From Clostridiales bacterium Firm_10 (GTDB lineage: Bacteria; Bacillota; Clostridia; Christensenellales; Aristaeellaceae), in the NCBI GenBank assembly GCA_001603025.1, contig LVAP01000007.1, positions 62,001 through 126,000 on the forward strand: a DNA stretch of 64,000 nucleotides, given 5' to 3'. Position 1 is the stretch's first letter, and each line of letters opens with the position of its first letter. The notes beneath the pieces were generated by a model, which ran no database searches, was not told the origin of the DNA, and worked only from the letters and a program-made list of their open reading frames with translations. The translations under genes and the position numbers were made by a program. Below are positions 33,959 through 43,134 of this stretch, in pieces.

Positions 33959-36067
33959 ATGAACGGCTTTTCTTTTGACAGCACCGGCTTCCGCATCGAC
34001 GGGGAGGACCGCTACCTCGTATCCGGCGAATTCCACTATTTTCGCGTGCCGAAGGCGGACTGGCGGAGGCGGATGCAGCTTTTCAGGGAGGCAGGCGGAA
34101 ACTGCCTGGCCACCTATGTGCCCTGGCTGATTCACGAGCCTGAGGAAGGCGACATCCGCTTCGGCGACGTGGATTACCGGGATCTGGCCGGCTTCCTCGC
34201 GCTGGCGCAGGAGATGGGGCTGAAGGTGCTGCTGCGGCCCGGCCCTTACCAGTATTCCGAGCTGGACTGCGCAGGCCTGCCCGGCTGGCTGTTCCGGCGC
34301 TATCCCGAGGTTCTCGCCCGGGACACCGACGGGAATGCCTTCAACGACTTCGCCGTCTCTTATCTGCATCCCGTTTTCCTGGCAAAGGCGCGGATTTATT
34401 ATCGGGCTTTCGCGGAGCAGGTGCGTCCATTCATGGCGGAAAACGGCGGGCCGGTGTGCATGCTGCAGGTGGACAACGAGCTGACGGGCGTGCACGTCTG
34501 GTTCGGCTCGCTGGACTATAACCGGGAAACCATGGGCTTCGGCGAGCCGGACGGCCGCTATCCCCGCTGGCTGCGGGCCAAATACGGCTCCGTCGCGGCG
34601 ATGAACGAGGCGTATGAAACGCGGCTGCGCTCTTTTGAAGAAGCGCGGCCCATCGCCGCCGCGGACAGGAAAAGCGTCGCCTCCTGCCGCCGCGTGAAGG
34701 ATTACCACGATTTCTACCTTGGCACGATCGCCGAATATGCGGGCCTGCTGGCCAGCTGGCTGCGGGAAGACGGGCTTGGCGGCCCCATCTGCCACAACTC
34801 GGCGAATCCGGGCATGAACGCGCTCTTTCCGGAAACTGTGCGCGCCATGGGCGACGGCTTCCTGCTGGGCAGCGATCACTACTACACGCTGAACCAGTCC
34901 TGGGAGCAGAACAACCCTACGCCGCAGTATTGTCTGCGCGTCATGATGAGCTGCGACACGCTGCGCGCTCTCGGCATGCCGCCCACGGTGCTGGAGCTGC
35001 CCGGCGGTTCCCCCTCCGACACGCCGCCCATCCTGCCGGAGGATCTGCTGTGCTGCTACATGAGCAACCTGGCCCTGGGCATGAAGGGCCTCAACTACTA
35101 CGTGTACACCGGCGGCCCCAACGCGCCGGACACAGGCACCACCTGCGACGTGTACGACTACAACGCGCTGGTCCGTGCGGACGGCAGCCTCAACGGGACC
35201 TACGCCTCCGCCAGGGCTTTCGGCGCCTTCATGGCCGAAAACAGCTGGCTGCAGAGGGCCCATCGGGTGGCTTCCGTGCAGGTTGGCTTCGAGTGGAACA
35301 CGCTGCGCTGCCGCGACTATGATCCCGACCTGCCCTGCGGCGGAGCAAAGATCGCGCATTTCCTGGAGCGGGGCGTGCTCTACACGCTGATGTGCTCGCG
35401 CTTCTCGCCGGAAATGACGCCGGTCTGCGGGAGGCTCGATCCCTCCCGCCCGCTCATTCTCCCCTGCCCCTCCGCCATGTCCGCCGAGGCGCAGGATGCG
35501 GCGCTTCATTTCCTCAAAAGCGGGGGAAATCTGCTGGTGATGCCTGCGTTCCCCGAAACGGATCTGGATTTCCATCCGCTCAGTCGCTGGGACGATGTGC
35601 TGCGCGGGGCGTCGTTCCTGCACGATCAGGCCGTAGGGCCGGCAGTCGAGATCGAAGGCGTCGGGCGCGTGTTCGGCATATCCCGCGCGACGGTGTGCGA
35701 ACGCCTGCCCGAAGGCGCGACACCCATTGCCTTCGACGCGCGCACCGGCCGCGTGCTCGGCTTCGAGCTGAGTGTGGGCGGCGGCAGGCTGATCTGGTTC
35801 GGCGGCACCTGGGAGATGACCGGCTTCCCGCAGGCGCAGATGATGGAACGATTTCTGGAGCGGCTGGACGCGCGGCCCTGCGTGGCCAGCTCGAACAGGA
35901 ATGTCTTCACGGCGCTCTGGACGGACGAAATCGGCCGGCGCATGCTGTTCGTCCTGAATCCGTACAGCGGCGCGCAGCGCACGCGGCTTCATGTGTTCGA
36001 GGGCGGCGGGGTGGCGCTGGACGAGATGGCCCTCCGGCCGATGGAAGTGCGGGCCGTGGCGCTGTGA
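33959..36067 (+). CDS. Beta-galactosidase-type glycoside hydrolase (GH35-like)
   Basis: This 702-residue enzyme has a GH35-style TIM barrel: YLVSGEFHYFRVPKADWRRR, ATYVPWLIHEPEEG, LLRPGPYQYSELDCAGLPGW and LQVDNELTG with Glu 174 as likely acid/base. Glu 346 in VLELPGG is a candidate nucleophile. A flavodoxin-like glutaminase-type domain (about 440-590) and a short beta domain follow, as in longer GH42/GH35-like enzymes. No signal peptide is seen. AAAAGGAAGG precedes the start. It is co-directional with the Gfo/Idh gene upstream. Confidence 0.85.
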   Translation: MNGFSFDSTGFRIDGEDRYLVSGEFHYFRVPKADWRRRMQLFREAGGNCLATYVPWLIHEPEEGDIRFGDVDYRDLAGFLALAQEMGLKVLLRPGPYQYSELDCAGLPGWLFRRYPEVLARDTDGNAFNDFAVSYLHPVFLAKARIYYRAFAEQVRPFMAENGGPVCMLQVDNELTGVHVWFGSLDYNRETMGFGEPDGRYPRWLRAKYGSVAAMNEAYETRLRSFEEARPIAAADRKSVASCRRVKDYHDFYLGTIAEYAGLLASWLREDGLGGPICHNSANPGMNALFPETVRAMGDGFLLGSDHYYTLNQSWEQNNPTPQYCLRVMMSCDTLRALGMPPTVLELPGGSPSDTPPILPEDLLCCYMSNLALGMKGLNYYVYTGGPNAPDTGTTCDVYDYNALVRADGSLNGTYASARAFGAFMAENSWLQRAHRVASVQVGFEWNTLRCRDYDPDLPCGGAKIAHFLERGVLYTLMCSRFSPEMTPVCGRLDPSRPLILPCPSAMSAEAQDAALHFLKSGGNLLVMPAFPETDLDFHPLSRWDDVLRGASFLHDQAVGPAVEIEGVGRVFGISRATVCERLPEGATPIAFDARTGRVLGFELSVGGGRLIWFGGTWEMTGFPQAQMMERFLERLDARPCVASSNRNVFTALWTDEIGRRMLFVLNPYSGAQRTRLHVFEGGGVALDEMALRPMEVRAVAL

Positions 36068-36137
36068 GCGCCGTCGGGCGCATCTGGTAAAAAAGCGCCC
36101 ACGCGGGAAACTTGCCCTTTCGGTTTTCCCCATTACA

Positions 36138-36146
36138 TGGTATACT
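36138..36146 (+). promoter_or_regulatory. Extended -10 promoter before the second Gfo/Idh gene
   Basis: TGG-TATACT (36138-36146) forms an extended -10; there is no good -35 at the right spacing. It is 85 bases before the start codon. Confidence 0.45.
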
Positions 36147-36231
36147 TGTCACAGGCGGCTCAACGGCCGCTGTCCCTGCGCGCCAGGCGCGCAGGCATCC
36201 TCAACAACATGCGAACAGGAGTGAACGGTGT

Positions 36232-37290
36232 ATGGCTAAACTGCGTCAGGCAATCGTGGGATTCGGCGGAATGGGCGGCTGGCATGCCGAGAGCGTAAAG
36301 ACGAAGGTTCCGGAAATTGAAGTTTACGGCGTATACGACATTCGCCCGGAGGCCATGGAGGCCGCCAGGGCCAAGGGTCTGCATACCTATGACTCGCTGG
36401 AAAGCCTGCTGGCCGACAAGACGATCGATCTGGTCACCATCGCTGTGCCCAACAACTTCCACAAGAGCATCGCCATTGCCGCGCTGCGGGCGGGGAAAAA
36501 CGTGGTCTGTGAAAAGCCCGTTACCCTGAACGCCGCCGAACTGGAAGAGATCATCGCCGTGCGCGATGAAACCGGCAAGGTGTTTTCCATTCACCAGAAC
36601 CGGCGCTGGGATAGGGATTTCCGCATCGTGAAAGCCGCCAAGGACCAGGGACTGCTGGGCCAGGTCTACATGGTCGAGAGCAAAGTGCAGGGATCCCGCG
36701 GCTCCATGTACGGCTGGCGCGGCCACAGGGAAAACGGCGGCGGCATGCTGCTAGACTGGGGCGTTCACCTGCTGGACCAGGCCATGCAGATGTTCGACGA
36801 GAAGGTTGTCAGCGTGGACGCGCACCTGCTGAGCATGTACACGCCCGGTGTCGACGACAACATCAAGCTCTTCATACGTTTTGAAGGCGGCTGCTCCTAC
36901 CTGATGGAGATGAGCACCAACTGCCTCATCAATTCCCCCCGCTGGCACGTGCAGGGCACCGAAGGCACGCTGCAGATCGACGACTGGAGCTGCAAAGGCC
37001 GGCTGCTGAAGCTCAAGCCCAACGCGGAGATGAAATGGTCGGACGACATCGTGTACACGGAGGCCGGCCCCACCCGCACCATGGCGCCCCGGCCCGAATA
37101 CACCATGAATGAGATTCCCCTGCCGGACGAGCATCCCGACTGGTCGGACTACTACAAGAACATCGCGGCCGTCATCGATGGCCGTGAGGAGCTCATCGTC
37201 AAGCCCGAACAGGCCCTGCGCGTGATGAAGGTGATCGACCTCATGTTCAGGGCCGAGCGCGAGGGCGTCGGCCAGAAGTGCGAGATCTGA
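36232..37290 (+). CDS. Gfo/Idh/MocA-family oxidoreductase
   Basis: This 352-residue protein has the Rossmann start AIVGFGGMGGWHAE, IDLVTIAVPNNFHKS and the signature VVCEKPVTLN. The catalytic-region motif is GGMLLDWGVHLLDQAM with the conserved His. It is a different subgroup from the other Gfo/Idh protein in the window. An AGGAG site lies about 10 bases before ATG. The substrate is unknown, probably a sugar or sugar acid. Confidence 0.88.
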   Translation: MAKLRQAIVGFGGMGGWHAESVKTKVPEIEVYGVYDIRPEAMEAARAKGLHTYDSLESLLADKTIDLVTIAVPNNFHKSIAIAALRAGKNVVCEKPVTLNAAELEEIIAVRDETGKVFSIHQNRRWDRDFRIVKAAKDQGLLGQVYMVESKVQGSRGSMYGWRGHRENGGGMLLDWGVHLLDQAMQMFDEKVVSVDAHLLSMYTPGVDDNIKLFIRFEGGCSYLMEMSTNCLINSPRWHVQGTEGTLQIDDWSCKGRLLKLKPNAEMKWSDDIVYTEAGPTRTMAPRPEYTMNEIPLPDEHPDWSDYYKNIAAVIDGREELIVKPEQALRVMKVIDLMFRAEREGVGQKCEI

Positions 37291-37330
37291 CGCCCCGTCA
37301 GGATCGCCCGCCGTCCAAATAAAGCACACA

Positions 37331-37367
37331 GGCGCGGTCTCCCGGCTGAACGCCGGGAAACCGCGCC
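37331..37367. terminator. Bidirectional terminator
   Basis: GGCGCGGT-CTCCCGGC pairs with GCCGGGAAACCGCGCC around a 5-base loop, followed by TTTCCC. It lies between two convergent genes. Confidence 0.8.
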
Positions 37368-37394
37368 TTTCCCTCCCTTTGGGGCCGGATCGCT

Positions 37395-37793
37395 TCAGCG
37401 CTCCAGGATTTCATCCAGCGCCGGATAGATTTCCTCCTCCGCCCGGTAGGGATGGACGATGAACCAGCCGTTTCCGTTCAGCATGGCGGAAAGCCGCGCT
37501 TTGCCCGCGTCGTAAAATATGTGGCAGGGCTTGCCCAGCGCCTCCGCATAGGCCAGCTCGTATCCCACGCCCAGAGACGGACAGCTGCACTCCGCGATCA
37601 GCAGGTCGGCCTCCCGGAGCCATGCCGTGTCCCGGGCATAGATCTGCCTGTCCGAGGCGCTTTCCTCAAGGCTCAGATCGCCCACGTGCTCCGTCAGCAC
37701 CTCGGCTTTCCGCCGAATGCAGGCGATCATCCTGCGATATAGGCCGGCGTCCACGCGACCGGCCCGGATCGAACCAGCGAAATAAACCTTCAT
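37395..37793 (-). CDS. Nucleoside 2-deoxyribosyltransferase-like protein
   Basis: This 132-residue protein has the DNPH1/nucleoside deoxyribosyltransferase pattern: KVYFAGSIRAGR at the start, ADLLIAECSCPSLGVGYELAYA with the likely catalytic Glu, and KPCHIFYD. Relatives cut or exchange the N-glycosidic bond of deoxynucleosides or their monophosphates. It is the third gene of a Nudix-Smr-deoxyribosyltransferase group, so it may act in nucleotide clean-up. A GGAGAAAGGA site precedes ATG. Confidence 0.8.
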   Translation of the reverse strand: MKVYFAGSIRAGRVDAGLYRRMIACIRRKAEVLTEHVGDLSLEESASDRQIYARDTAWLREADLLIAECSCPSLGVGYELAYAEALGKPCHIFYDAGKARLSAMLNGNGWFIVHPYRAEEEIYPALDEILER

Positions 37794-37827
37794 GCCCCGC
37801 AGTCCTTTCTCCGTCTCTGCCGTGCTG

Positions 37828-38079
37828 TCAGTACAGCTCCCTCAGCACCAGCACCGTCACGCCGGGATTGTCTCCGGGCATGATGCGCAGCACCTTCGGA
37901 TGATACCGGTATTCGGCCTGGATCATCGAGCGCAGGCTCGTTCCCCGGTGAAAGCCGTGAATCAGCTGCAGCTGATAAGTCCCCGGCCCTGCGGCGGCGA
38001 GGCCCCGGTCGATCATCCGGATCGCCTCATCCTGGCGCAGCCCGTGGAGGTTGATTCTCACAAACGGCTCGTCCATCAT
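37828..38079 (-). CDS. Small stand-alone Smr-domain protein
   Basis: This 83-residue protein is a bare Smr domain: INLHGLRQDEAIRMID at the start and LQLIHGFHRGTSLRSMIQ in the middle, which is the LDxH/HGxGxxxL-type core. Smr domains are nucleases or nucleic-acid binders in MutS2 and related proteins. Here the LHGL and HGFHRGT motifs are kept. GGGGAGG lies 6 bases before ATG. Confidence 0.75.
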   Translation of the reverse strand: MMDEPFVRINLHGLRQDEAIRMIDRGLAAAGPGTYQLQLIHGFHRGTSLRSMIQAEYRYHPKVLRIMPGDNPGVTVLVLRELY

Positions 38080-38116
38080 GTCACGCCTCCCCTGTCAGGC
38101 GCGCAAACCGGCGGCT

Positions 38117-38596
38117 TCAGCGGCCCGCGCGGTAGCAGCGCGGCACGCTGGTGCCGTCCCTGCCGTATTCGTAGTACATCTCCTGAAGCGTCGGATCCTC
38201 GTATACCGCGAGCTGTTCGGCAAACCAGTCCGCCAGCGGCTGGCTGCGCAGCGAGGCAAGCGGCACCCAGCGGTTGATCGCCTCGTCACATGCCGGCCTG
38301 AGCGTGCCGCTGAACGTCTCCGTACGGAAAAACACGATCACCGTGCGCTCGTGGGTGTCCCGGTTTTCCCAGTGCACAATGCCCTCCATGCGGGGATTGA
38401 GGATCTCCAGCCCCGTCTCCTCCCGCACCTCGCGGATCACGCACTCCGTGTAGCTCTCGCCGTCTTCCGCGTGGCCGCCCGGAAAACACATGCCCGTCCA
38501 ATCGCCGTTTGTGCGCTCCTGCACGAGCACATTTCCCGCCTGGACATCCACGATCATGCAGGCGGTTGTCAGCTCTGTCTGATAACTTCTGCTCAT
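38117..38596 (-). CDS. Nudix hydrolase
   Basis: This 159-residue protein has a complete Nudix box, GX5EX7REUXEEXGU: from GGHAEDGESY to REVREETGLEI. It may hydrolyse oxidised or non-canonical nucleoside triphosphates, as MutT-like enzymes do. The ATG at 38596 follows a GGAGGGAAAGAA-type site. It leads the Nudix-Smr-deoxyribosyltransferase group on the minus strand. Confidence 0.87.
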   Translation of the reverse strand: MSRSYQTELTTACMIVDVQAGNVLVQERTNGDWTGMCFPGGHAEDGESYTECVIREVREETGLEILNPRMEGIVHWENRDTHERTVIVFFRTETFSGTLRPACDEAINRWVPLASLRSQPLADWFAEQLAVYEDPTLQEMYYEYGRDGTSVPRCYRAGR

Positions 38597-38757
38597 GGCT
38601 TTCTTTCCCTCCGCCGCGCCCCGCATCCGCCGGGCCTTATACGCTTATTATACCATCAAACGAACTGTCGCGCAACGCTTGCCGCGCGACATGTCCTGCG
38701 CGGACATACACGAGCAGGGCGCAGTCCCACCGGAAAGCCGCCGCCTCCGCAAAAGCA

Positions 38758-38775
38758 GCGCAATTTTGCGCAATT
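38758..38775 (+). repeat. Direct repeat GCGCAATT x2, possible operator
   Basis: GCGCAATT occurs at 38758-38765 and 38768-38775, 10 bases apart (one helical turn), about 35 bases upstream of the -10 of the GH4 gene. It could be an operator or activator site. Confidence 0.35.
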
Positions 38776-38809
38776 GCCCGGATAAGGAGTGCCCATCCGC
38801 GCCTTTTTG

Positions 38810-38818
38810 TGATATAAT
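38810..38818 (+). promoter_or_regulatory. Extended -10 promoter before the GH4 gene
   Basis: TGA-TATAAT (38810-38818) lies 64 bases before the start; the -35 is weak (TGCCCA), as expected for an activated or extended -10 promoter. Confidence 0.6.
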
Positions 38819-38882
38819 GCTGTTGGATTAACCTAAAACTGCGCCTGAGCGCCGGGAAAATGACCTGAAGGAGGAAAAACAC

Positions 38883-40397
38883 ATGAAAATCGCATTCATC
38901 GGAGCGGGCTCCATTGGCTTCACCAGGCGGCTGCTGGCCGATATCCTCACCGTGCCGGAATTGCGGAATTCCGAAATCGCCTTCACTGACATCAACAAGC
39001 ACAACCTGGACATGGTCACGCAGCTGTGCCAGCGCGACATCGAGGCCAATGGCCTGGACATCAAAATCCTGTCCACGCTGGACCGGCGCGAGGCATTCGC
39101 CGGCGCGAAATATGTCATCAACTGCGTGCGCATCGGCATGCTGGAGGCCTTCACGAAGGACATCGAAATCCCGCTGAAATACGGCGTGGACCAGTGCGTC
39201 GGCGACACGCTGTGCGCGGGCGGCATCATGTATGCCCAGCGCGACATCGCCTATCTGGAAGGGCTTTGCCGGGATATCAACGAGGTCTGCCTGCCCGGCT
39301 GCCTGCTGCTCAACTACTCCAACCCCTGCGCCATGGTCACCTGGTATTGTCTGAAGTATGGCCATGTGAACACCGTGGGCCTGTGCCACGGCGTGCAGGG
39401 CGGCCATGCGCTGATCGCCCGGGCGCTGGGTTACAAAAAAGAGGAGATCGACATCATCTGCGCCGGCATCAACCACATGACCTGGTACATCTCCGTGAAG
39501 CACAACGGCGAGGAGCTGAACGGCCGCCTGCTGGAGGCGCTGATGGCGGATCCGGAAATCGCCCAGACGGAAAAAGTGCGCATCGACATGATGAAGCGCT
39601 TCGGCTATTTCAGCACCGAGTCCAACGGCCACCTGAGCGAATACGTGCCGTGGTACCGCAAGCACACGGACAAGATCATGGACTGGATCGACCTGGGCTC
39701 CTGGATCAACGGCGAAACGGGCGGCTACCTGCGCGTGTGCACCGAGGGCCGCAACTGGTTTGAAACCGACTTCCCGAACTGGCTGAAAGAGCCGCCGATG
39801 GCATATGTGCGGGAGAAGCGCAGCAGCGAGCACGGCAGCTATATCATCGAGAGCCTGGAGACCGGCCGCGTCTACCGTGGTCACTTCAACGTGATGAACA
39901 ACGGCTGCATCACCAACCTGCCGGATGAATGTGTCGTGGAAGTGCCCGGCTTTGTGGACACGCACGGCATCAACATTCCGCGGATCGGTGACCTGCCGAT
40001 GGGCTGCGCGGCCTGCTGCCAGAGCAACATCACCGTGCAGAAGCTGGCCGTCGAAGCCGGCGCGCACGGCGACATCACCCTGCTGCGCCAGGCCATGATG
40101 ATGGATCCGCTGACCGGCGCGGTCTGCGATCCCAACGCCATCTGGCAGATGGTGGACGAGATGCTCATTGAGGAAGCCGAATGGCTGCCGCAGTATTCCG
40201 AAGAGATCGGCCGGGCCAAGGCGCGCTGGGCGGATGCCGAGCGCAATGGCACGCTCATCCCGCCCATCGTCACACAGGGCGCCGCCCGCCTGCACACCAA
40301 AACCGTGGAGGAAATGGCGAAGGACAAGGCGGCTGCCCGCAGTAACGCCGCCGAGGCGGACAAGGCCAAGGAGCGCCCGGCCGCGAAAAACAAATAA
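38883..40397 (+). CDS. GH4-family glycosidase (alpha-galactosidase/MelA type)
   Basis: GH4 enzymes use NAD+ and a divalent metal and cleave by an oxidation-elimination route. This 504-residue protein has FIGAGSIGFTRRLLADIL (NAD fold), VINCVRIGM, LLNYSNPCAMVTW, VGLCHGVQGG and CAGINHMTWY, the Asn, Cys and His positions used for metal binding and the base. These suit the alpha-galactosidase or alpha-glucuronidase branch rather than phospho-beta-glucosidases. The last about 45 residues are a Lys/Ala-rich tail (KDKAAARSNAAEADKAKE), unusual for the family. GGAGG precedes the ATG. Confidence 0.9.
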   Translation: MKIAFIGAGSIGFTRRLLADILTVPELRNSEIAFTDINKHNLDMVTQLCQRDIEANGLDIKILSTLDRREAFAGAKYVINCVRIGMLEAFTKDIEIPLKYGVDQCVGDTLCAGGIMYAQRDIAYLEGLCRDINEVCLPGCLLLNYSNPCAMVTWYCLKYGHVNTVGLCHGVQGGHALIARALGYKKEEIDIICAGINHMTWYISVKHNGEELNGRLLEALMADPEIAQTEKVRIDMMKRFGYFSTESNGHLSEYVPWYRKHTDKIMDWIDLGSWINGETGGYLRVCTEGRNWFETDFPNWLKEPPMAYVREKRSSEHGSYIIESLETGRVYRGHFNVMNNGCITNLPDECVVEVPGFVDTHGINIPRIGDLPMGCAACCQSNITVQKLAVEAGAHGDITLLRQAMMMDPLTGAVCDPNAIWQMVDEMLIEEAEWLPQYSEEIGRAKARWADAERNGTLIPPIVTQGAARLHTKTVEEMAKDKAAARSNAAEADKAKERPAAKNK

Positions 40398-40406
40398 TGC
40401 GAAACA

Positions 40407-40448
40407 GGAGGTTTGTCCCGCGGCGCCGCGCCGCAGGGGCAGGCCTCC
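40407..40448 (+). other. Large GC hairpin between the GH4 and GH106-like genes
   Basis: GGAGGTTTGTCCC (40407-40419) can pair with GGGGCAGGCCTCC (40436-40448) with three G.U pairs; inner CG-rich bases also fold. The tail is TTCATTGATGC, not a clear T tract. It may be an attenuator or stabilising structure between the genes. Confidence 0.4.
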
Positions 40449-40516
40449 TTCATTGATGCTTTTCCCGGGCCGCCGCAGGCGGCACGGCGTTTTATGAGGA
40501 TGGAGGTATTATTTGC

Positions 40517-43075
40517 ATGGATGAGAGACTGCATGATGTCCTCTCTGGCCGGGAAGGCAACCATCTGCTGCCCTTTCTGTGGATGCATGACGGGCACCAC
40601 GACGAGCTGCCCGCCCTGGTGCAGCAGGTTTACGACAGCGGCGCGCGGGCATTCTGCGTGGAGTCCCGCCCGCACGAAGGCTTCTGCGGGCAGAGCTGGT
40701 GGGACGACATGGACGTGGTGCTTTCCGAGGCTGAAAAGCGCGGCATGAAGGTATGGATTCTGGACGACAAGCACTTCCCCACCGGCTACGCCAACGGCCT
40801 GGTGCCGAAAAAGTATCCCGAGCGCCGCAAGTGGCAGCTGGTCGAAGAACATGTGGACGTGGTGGGCCCCGCGCTTCAAAATGCCCTGCTGCTGCATCCG
40901 GACGAGGAGAACATCATCGTGGGCGTGTATGCCTACCGCCGGAACGAAGAGGCCGAAGTGCTGGACGGACAGCCCATCGACCTGACCGCCGGCGTGAAGG
41001 GCCGCTATGTCTATTGGGATGTGCCCGCGGGCGTGTGGCGGGTGATGGCGCTGTACAAGACGCGCCGCGGCACAAAGCAGAACGACTACATCCACCTGAT
41101 CGACGCGGATTCCGTGAAGGTGCTCATCGAAGCGGTATATGAACCCCACTACGCGCACTACAGCCGCTATTTCGGGAACACCATCGCGGGCTTCTTCTCG
41201 GATGAGCCCAGCCTGGGCAACTGCCAGACGGTGGGCGGCTCGGGCGACGTGAGCATGTACAACCAGCGGCTGGGCCAGCCCGGCCTGGCGCTGCCCTGGA
41301 CGGATGAGCTGCTGGCGCGGCTGGATAAAGCGCTGGGCGGAGCCGCCCGGGGCCGCCTGGCGGCGCTGTGGTACGAGCAGGGCAGCGATACGCCCGCCAT
41401 CCGGCTGGCCTACATGGACGCGCTGACGGCGCTGTGGCGCGAGCATTTCAGCGAGCAGCTGGGCCAGTGGTGCCGCGCGCGCGGCGTCGAATACATCGGC
41501 CACATCATCGAAGACAAGAATGCCCACGCTCGGCTGGGCTGCAGCGGCGGGCACTACTTCCGCTCGCTGGACGGGCAGGACATGGCCGGCATCGACGTGG
41601 TGCTGCACCAGATCATGCCGGGACTGGCCCATTACCGGCACGCCATGATCTCAGCCACCGGCGTGAGCGACCCGGCGTTCTTCCAGTATGTGCTGGCGCG
41701 GCTGGCGGCTTCCCACAGCCACATCCAGCCCCGCATGAAGAACCGGGCCATGTGCGAGATCTTCGGCGCCTACGGCTGGGCCGAAGGCGTGCCCATGATG
41801 AAGCGCCTCATGGATCACATGCTGGTGCGGGGCGTGAATCAATTCGTGCCCCACGCCTTCTCGCCCAAATATCCCGATCCCGACTGCCCGCCGCACTTCA
41901 ACGCGGGCGGCTGCAACCCGGAATTCACCGGCTTTGCGAAGCTGATGAATTACACAAACAAAGTCGCGCATCTGCTGGAAGGCGGCACGGAGATCGTCAG
42001 CGCGGCGATCCTGTATCACGCCGAGGCCGAGTGGTCAGGCCGGGATTACATGCTCACGCAGGAGCCGGCAAAGCGTCTGTATGACGCGCAGCTGAACTAC
42101 GACATCCTGCCCGTCGACGCGATCATGGAGCAGGCCCGCGTGGAGGACGGCGCGCTGCGCGTGGAGGCCATGCGCTATCCCGCGCTGATCGTGCCCTACG
42201 CCGCATTCCTGCCCGCGGCCTTCCTGGAAAAGCTCGCGACGCTGGAGAAGCAGGGTGCGAAGATTGCCTTTATCAACGGCCGACCCGATGGCTGTGCCTG
42301 CGGCGAGGTGATTGCGCTGGACAGCGTCGCGGACTACGTGCGCGGCATCGGCGGCGCGGACGTCCAGTTGGAGAAGCCCTTCCCCCTGCTGCGGCAGGCG
42401 CACGTGCGGCGGGACGGCTGCGACGTCTTCATGGTGGTGAACGAGTCCATGGAGGAAGCGTTCGACGGCACGCTGCTGCTGCCGGTCCCGGGCCGCGGCG
42501 CGAAGCTGAACCTGCTGGGCGATGCCTGCCATGCCGTCGAGGCCAAAGACGGCGCGCTGCCGCTCAAGCTGGAGCGGGGCGAATCGGCCATCCTGCTCTT
42601 CGGCGACGACTCCTGGCGGAATTTCCCGCCCGAACACACCTTCACCCGCGTCGAACCGATCGACGGACCGTGGACGCTCACGCTCAGGGCGGCTCACGGA
42701 ATGCCCTGCGATGAAGCGCCTAAACGCATCGACGCGCTGTACAACGTGACCGGGCCGGAGGGCGACGACGCCTTCTCCGGCTGGATGCGCTATGAGACGG
42801 CCTTCGAGGCGGAGCCCGGCGCGGCGGCGCTGGACCTGGGCGAGGTGGGCGAATGCGCACGCGTATGGCTCAACGGCGAAGACCTGGGCGAGCGCATCCA
42901 CGCGCCCTATGTGTTCGACATTTCAAAGGCGCTCCGGGAAGGAAGCAACGCACTGACGGTAGAGGTGACCAACAGCCTGGTCCACCAGCAGCCGGACGTG
43001 TTCTCCCGCTATGTGCAGATTCCGCCCTCCGGCCTGCTGGGGCCTGTCAGGGTTCTCCATGCGGCGGAAACATGA
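40517..43075 (+). CDS. Large glycosidase, GH106-like, with C-terminal sugar-binding-type beta domain
   Basis: This 852-residue protein begins with a TIM-barrel-type region containing HDELPALVQQVYDSGARAFC and WILDDKHFPTGYANG, and GFFSDEPSLGN carries a likely catalytic acid. The region HIIEDKNAHARLGCSGGHYF follows. The last about 120 residues (FSGWMRYETAFEAEPG, VWLNGEDLG, NALTVEVTNSL) form a galactose-binding-like domain as in GH2 and GH106. The whole resembles alpha-L-rhamnosidase-like GH106 proteins, but the call is tentative. No signal peptide is seen. It follows the GH4 gene and probably acts on a co-imported oligosaccharide. Confidence 0.7.
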   Translation: MDERLHDVLSGREGNHLLPFLWMHDGHHDELPALVQQVYDSGARAFCVESRPHEGFCGQSWWDDMDVVLSEAEKRGMKVWILDDKHFPTGYANGLVPKKYPERRKWQLVEEHVDVVGPALQNALLLHPDEENIIVGVYAYRRNEEAEVLDGQPIDLTAGVKGRYVYWDVPAGVWRVMALYKTRRGTKQNDYIHLIDADSVKVLIEAVYEPHYAHYSRYFGNTIAGFFSDEPSLGNCQTVGGSGDVSMYNQRLGQPGLALPWTDELLARLDKALGGAARGRLAALWYEQGSDTPAIRLAYMDALTALWREHFSEQLGQWCRARGVEYIGHIIEDKNAHARLGCSGGHYFRSLDGQDMAGIDVVLHQIMPGLAHYRHAMISATGVSDPAFFQYVLARLAASHSHIQPRMKNRAMCEIFGAYGWAEGVPMMKRLMDHMLVRGVNQFVPHAFSPKYPDPDCPPHFNAGGCNPEFTGFAKLMNYTNKVAHLLEGGTEIVSAAILYHAEAEWSGRDYMLTQEPAKRLYDAQLNYDILPVDAIMEQARVEDGALRVEAMRYPALIVPYAAFLPAAFLEKLATLEKQGAKIAFINGRPDGCACGEVIALDSVADYVRGIGGADVQLEKPFPLLRQAHVRRDGCDVFMVVNESMEEAFDGTLLLPVPGRGAKLNLLGDACHAVEAKDGALPLKLERGESAILLFGDDSWRNFPPEHTFTRVEPIDGPWTLTLRAAHGMPCDEAPKRIDALYNVTGPEGDDAFSGWMRYETAFEAEPGAAALDLGEVGECARVWLNGEDLGERIHAPYVFDISKALREGSNALTVEVTNSLVHQQPDVFSRYVQIPPSGLLGPVRVLHAAET

Positions 43076-43094
43076 CAGCCCCCGAAAAAAACAG

Positions 43095-43129
43095 CCGGAC
43101 CCTGCGATCAACGCGGGATCCGGTTTTTT
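43095..43129. terminator. Bidirectional terminator
   Basis: A 12-bp stem (CCGGACCCTGCG with CGCGGGATCCGG, one mismatch and one G.U) is followed by TTTTTT and preceded by AAAAAAA, between convergent genes. Confidence 0.85.
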
Positions 43130-43134
43130 GCGGT

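Noticed and set aside
33530-36133. 867-residue frame on the minus strand opposite the GH35-like gene
   Set aside because: It is the shadow of a clear glycosidase. The residue mix is rich in Gln, His, Arg and Val, without domains.
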